This document shows, piece by piece, positions 45,680 to 47,658 of a stretch of DNA of 47,658 nt. This DNA comes from Candidatus Cryptobacteroides excrementavium (GTDB lineage Bacteria > Bacteroidota > Bacteroidia > Bacteroidales > UBA932): NCBI GenBank assembly GCA_017695025.1, contig JADILX010000120.1:1-47658 (forward strand), given 5' to 3'. Both the position numbers and the translations under genes were made by a program. How positions within the stretch are numbered: the stretch's first letter is position 1; the number at the start of each line of letters is the position of its first letter. Below the pieces are notes generated by a model. That model saw nothing but the letters and a program-made list of their open reading frames with translations, was not told the origin of the DNA and made no database searches.

Positions 45680-46246
45680 ATGAAAGAGACAGTCAATACC
45701 AGAGCCTTATGGAACAATGCCGGCATTGCGGGGGCGGCACTCGGACTTTTAACAGTATCATGCATGTTTATTGAACAGGCAGTTGCAGGAGTCCAGTCAA
45801 AAATACTGGTGACTGCTACAGGCATAATACTGTGGACAGTAAAATTTGCAGGCTGCATATTGCTGATGAGATTCTTCATGCTGCGGCTATGCAAGAATTT
45901 CGACGGTGTGACAAGCGGTATCACCATGAAATACGGGACGATGACCGCATTCCTGTCCGCCCTGATCAATTCTGCAGTGCTCCTTGCCAACATGCTCTTC
46001 ATTTCGCCGGGAATATATGAACAGCAGTATGACCAGATAATGCAGGCATATTCCGGACTTCTTGATGCCAACTCCATGGGAATGATGGGAAAGATGGAAA
46101 GCGCATTGCCGAAGATAACATTCTTCACACAACTGATATATTGTTTCCTGTACGGCACTGTGCTTTCGCTGATTCTTTCGAGATACATCCCGAAACAGGA
46201 TCCGTTTGCAGGATACGATTCTTCAGAAAACAGCCGCCAGGCATGA
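45680..46246 (+). CDS. DUF4199-family membrane protein
   Basis: A 188-aa inner-membrane protein with four hydrophobic segments (around IAGAALGLLTVSCMF, GIILWTVKFAGCILL, FLSALINSAVLLANMLF and LIYCFLYGTVLSLIL). This is the DUF4199 layout common in Bacteroidota just ahead of a family 2 glycosyltransferase. Its function is unknown. It probably forms a two-gene unit with the next gene (40-nt gap). Confidence 0.8.
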   Translation: MKETVNTRALWNNAGIAGAALGLLTVSCMFIEQAVAGVQSKILVTATGIILWTVKFAGCILLMRFFMLRLCKNFDGVTSGITMKYGTMTAFLSALINSAVLLANMLFISPGIYEQQYDQIMQAYSGLLDANSMGMMGKMESALPKITFFTQLIYCFLYGTVLSLILSRYIPKQDPFAGYDSSENSRQA

Positions 46247-46286
46247 CGGTGACAGGCCATTGGCAGTTACTCCGATTAAGCATATC

Positions 46287-47267
46287 ATGATGAAAGACAA
46301 CACGGCCATCCCAGGCAAAGACATATCCATAGTAGTCTCCCTGTTCAATGAAAACGAATCCATGGGTGAACTCGTCGGATGGATAAGAGATGTGATGCAC
46401 AGGTCTGGCTTCAATTATGAAATAATCATGATTGATGACGGAAGTACTGACGGATCGTGGGAGACAATAAAAAGGCTCTCCAATGAGGCCGGAGACATCC
46501 GGGCCATTTCATTCAGACGCAATTACGGCAAGTCTGCCGCACTTTACTGCGGATTCAAGGCTGCAGAGGGCAAGGTTGTCATCACAATGGACGCCGACCT
46601 GCAGGATTCCCCTGAAGAAATCCCGGAAATGTACAGGATGATAACTGAAGAGGGGTATGACCTCGTCTCCGGATGGAAACAGCACAGGAAAGACAACAAA
46701 CTGACAAAAAACATCCCGTCCAAAATATATAATGCAGCCGCCCGCAGTATAACCGGACTGAAACTCCATGACATGAACTGCGGACTCAAGGCATACGGAC
46801 ATGATGTTGTGAAGAATATAGAGGTCTACGGTGAAATGCACCGCTTTATCCCATATCTTGCCAAGAATGCCGGCTTCACGAAAATAGGCGAAAAGCCGGT
46901 ACATCACCAGAAACGTAAATACGGGAAAAGCAAGTTCGGGATGGACAGATTTGTGAACGGCTTTCTTGACCTGCTGTCAATCTGGTTTCTCTGCACATTC
47001 GGCAAGAATCCGATGCATTTCTTCGGCCTTACAGGCACACTGATGTTTCTTGCAGGAGGAATAATTGCAGTCTGGCTCATTGCAGCCAAACTGATATACC
47101 AGGCAAACGGGCTTGACTTCAGGCCGGTAACAGACCAGCCTCTGTTCTATCTCGCCCTCGTCGCTGTACTTGTCGGAGTGATGCTTTTCCTTGCAGGATT
47201 CCTGGGGGAACTCGTCTCACGCAACAGCGCAGGAAGAAACCGCTACAACATCAGGGAAAGGATATAG
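46287..47267 (+). CDS. Family 2 glycosyltransferase, polyprenyl-phosphate type
   Basis: A 326-aa inner-membrane enzyme related to dolichol-phosphate mannosyltransferase and GtrB, expected to move a sugar from a nucleotide donor to undecaprenyl phosphate. The GT-A core carries ISIVVSLFNENES, MIDDGSTDGS (48-57) and ITMDADLQDSPEE with the DxD metal site. Two C-terminal transmembrane segments (around MFLAGGIIAVWLIAA and LALVAVLVGVMLFLAGFLGEL) complete the GtrB-like shape. The ORF extends to a TTG at 46206 inside the upstream gene. I took the ATG at 46287; the next ATG at 46290 is equivalent. Confidence 0.92.
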   Translation: MMKDNTAIPGKDISIVVSLFNENESMGELVGWIRDVMHRSGFNYEIIMIDDGSTDGSWETIKRLSNEAGDIRAISFRRNYGKSAALYCGFKAAEGKVVITMDADLQDSPEEIPEMYRMITEEGYDLVSGWKQHRKDNKLTKNIPSKIYNAAARSITGLKLHDMNCGLKAYGHDVVKNIEVYGEMHRFIPYLAKNAGFTKIGEKPVHHQKRKYGKSKFGMDRFVNGFLDLLSIWFLCTFGKNPMHFFGLTGTLMFLAGGIIAVWLIAAKLIYQANGLDFRPVTDQPLFYLALVAVLVGVMLFLAGFLGELVSRNSAGRNRYNIRERI

Positions 47268-47484
47268 CACCCTGCCAGGGAAGCATCACACCATCTTTTT
47301 TCAGTTTACCACTGATGCCGCATCAGGCAATGACAAGTGCTGCCTTGCCCCGCCGTCCGTCAGCGGAATCGGTAATTACCAACTACTTCGTGCACCATTA
47401 CCGGATATACTGACACACCTGCCCGTACTTAAAAGCCCTCTATGGACAGATACCTCCCTCTAATGTCAGCCCTGCCGTACAAAT
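47268..47484. other. Intergenic stretch with no gene seen
   Basis: 217 bp between the glycosyltransferase stop and the rRNA terminator. I see no convincing ORF, promoter box or stem-loop with a T run for the glycosyltransferase. Confidence 0.6.
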
Positions 47485-47532
47485 AAAAAAGGGGAGGGAC
47501 AGATGACTCTCAAGTCATGCAGTCCCCCCCCC
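47485..47532 (-). terminator. Terminator of the rRNA operon
   Basis: Read leftward, GGGGGGGACTGCATGACT and AGTCATCTGTCCCTCCCC form a long stem with few mismatches around a CTCA-type loop, followed by a run of six T. It lies 7 nt past the 5S gene. Confidence 0.85.
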
Positions 47533-47538
47533 GAAAAA

Positions 47539-47652
47539 TGCGGCAGCAACCTACTCTCCCACCCGCCCTCGGGCAGTACCATCGGCGCGTCCGGGCTTAA
47601 CTTCTCTGTTCGGTATGGGTAGAGGTGGATCCCCGGAGCTGTAGCCGCCGCA
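47539..47652 (-). rRNA. rrf: 5S ribosomal RNA
   Basis: About 114 nt on the minus strand. The end stem TGCGGC/GCCGCA, GGGGATCCACCTCTACCCAT, CCGAACAGAGAAGTTAAGCC and GCGCCGATGGTACTGC are the conserved 5S segments. The 23S and 16S genes should lie beyond the right edge. End positions are set from the terminal stem and may be off by a few bases. Confidence 0.95.
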
Positions 47653-47658
47653 ATATAT

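Overview
The window comes from a Bacteroidota chromosome, most likely order Bacteroidales. The signs are a SusC/SusD pair, FimA/Mfa-type (type V) fimbrial genes, small families confined to this phylum (DUF4295, DUF4296, DUF4199, DUF3575), promoters with the phylum's TAnnTTTG -7 box, and an almost general lack of Shine-Dalgarno sequences. I cannot name the genus.

Layout. (1) 1-3487: housekeeping pair typA (cut by the left edge) and guaA, read divergently, closed by a bidirectional terminator. (2) 3588-21099: a two-armed polysaccharide utilization locus (PUL). The leftward arm runs from about 11950: metallophosphoesterase lipoprotein, SusC, SusD, GH99/WbsX-like lipoprotein, second metallophosphoesterase lipoprotein. 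The rightward arm runs from about 12090: a large DUF5689/lamin-tail lipoprotein, a GH71/99-like glycosidase, a GH92 alpha-mannosidase, a third metallophosphoesterase and a PhoA-type alkaline phosphatase. Most neighbours overlap by ATGA or lie within 12 nt. The 229-bp space between the arms carries an operator-like array of three AT-rich repeats spaced 30 and 32 bp. (3) 21191-23716: a membrane-spanning regulator with a periplasmic lectin-like and Kelch-like sensor and a cytoplasmic SARP-type winged helix plus BTAD-like module. It is the only regulator near the PUL and is probably its sensor. (4) 23880-25684: gamma-carbonic anhydrase, a D-2-hydroxyacid dehydrogenase and tRNA-Leu(CAG). (5) 25847-31693: a fimbrial operon headed by an HExxH metalloprotease lipoprotein, then a DUF3575 barrel, an OmpA-like/TPR lipoprotein, a FimA-like pilin and a FimB/Mfa2-like anchor. 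(6) 31886-45583: a long leftward housekeeping block (thrS-infC-rpmI-rplT-lepB; rpmB-rpmG-DUF4295; ftsY-pheT-DUF4296-amidohydrolase-radical SAM-dtd-deoC-barrel). (7) 45680-47267: DUF4199 protein and a family 2 glycosyltransferase. (8) 47539-47652: 5S rRNA on the minus strand, the end of an rRNA operon lying to the right.

How the PUL may work (inference): alpha-mannose glycosidases are combined with four phosphatases from two unrelated folds. This fits a phosphorylated alpha-mannoside, such as phosphomannan or mannose-6-phosphate N-glycan. The surface apparatus would bind, trim and import the glycan, periplasmic enzymes would remove phosphate and mannose, and the Kelch/SARP regulator would sense a released fragment and act at the repeat array. 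This pairing of substrate logic and regulator type is the most interesting part of the window.
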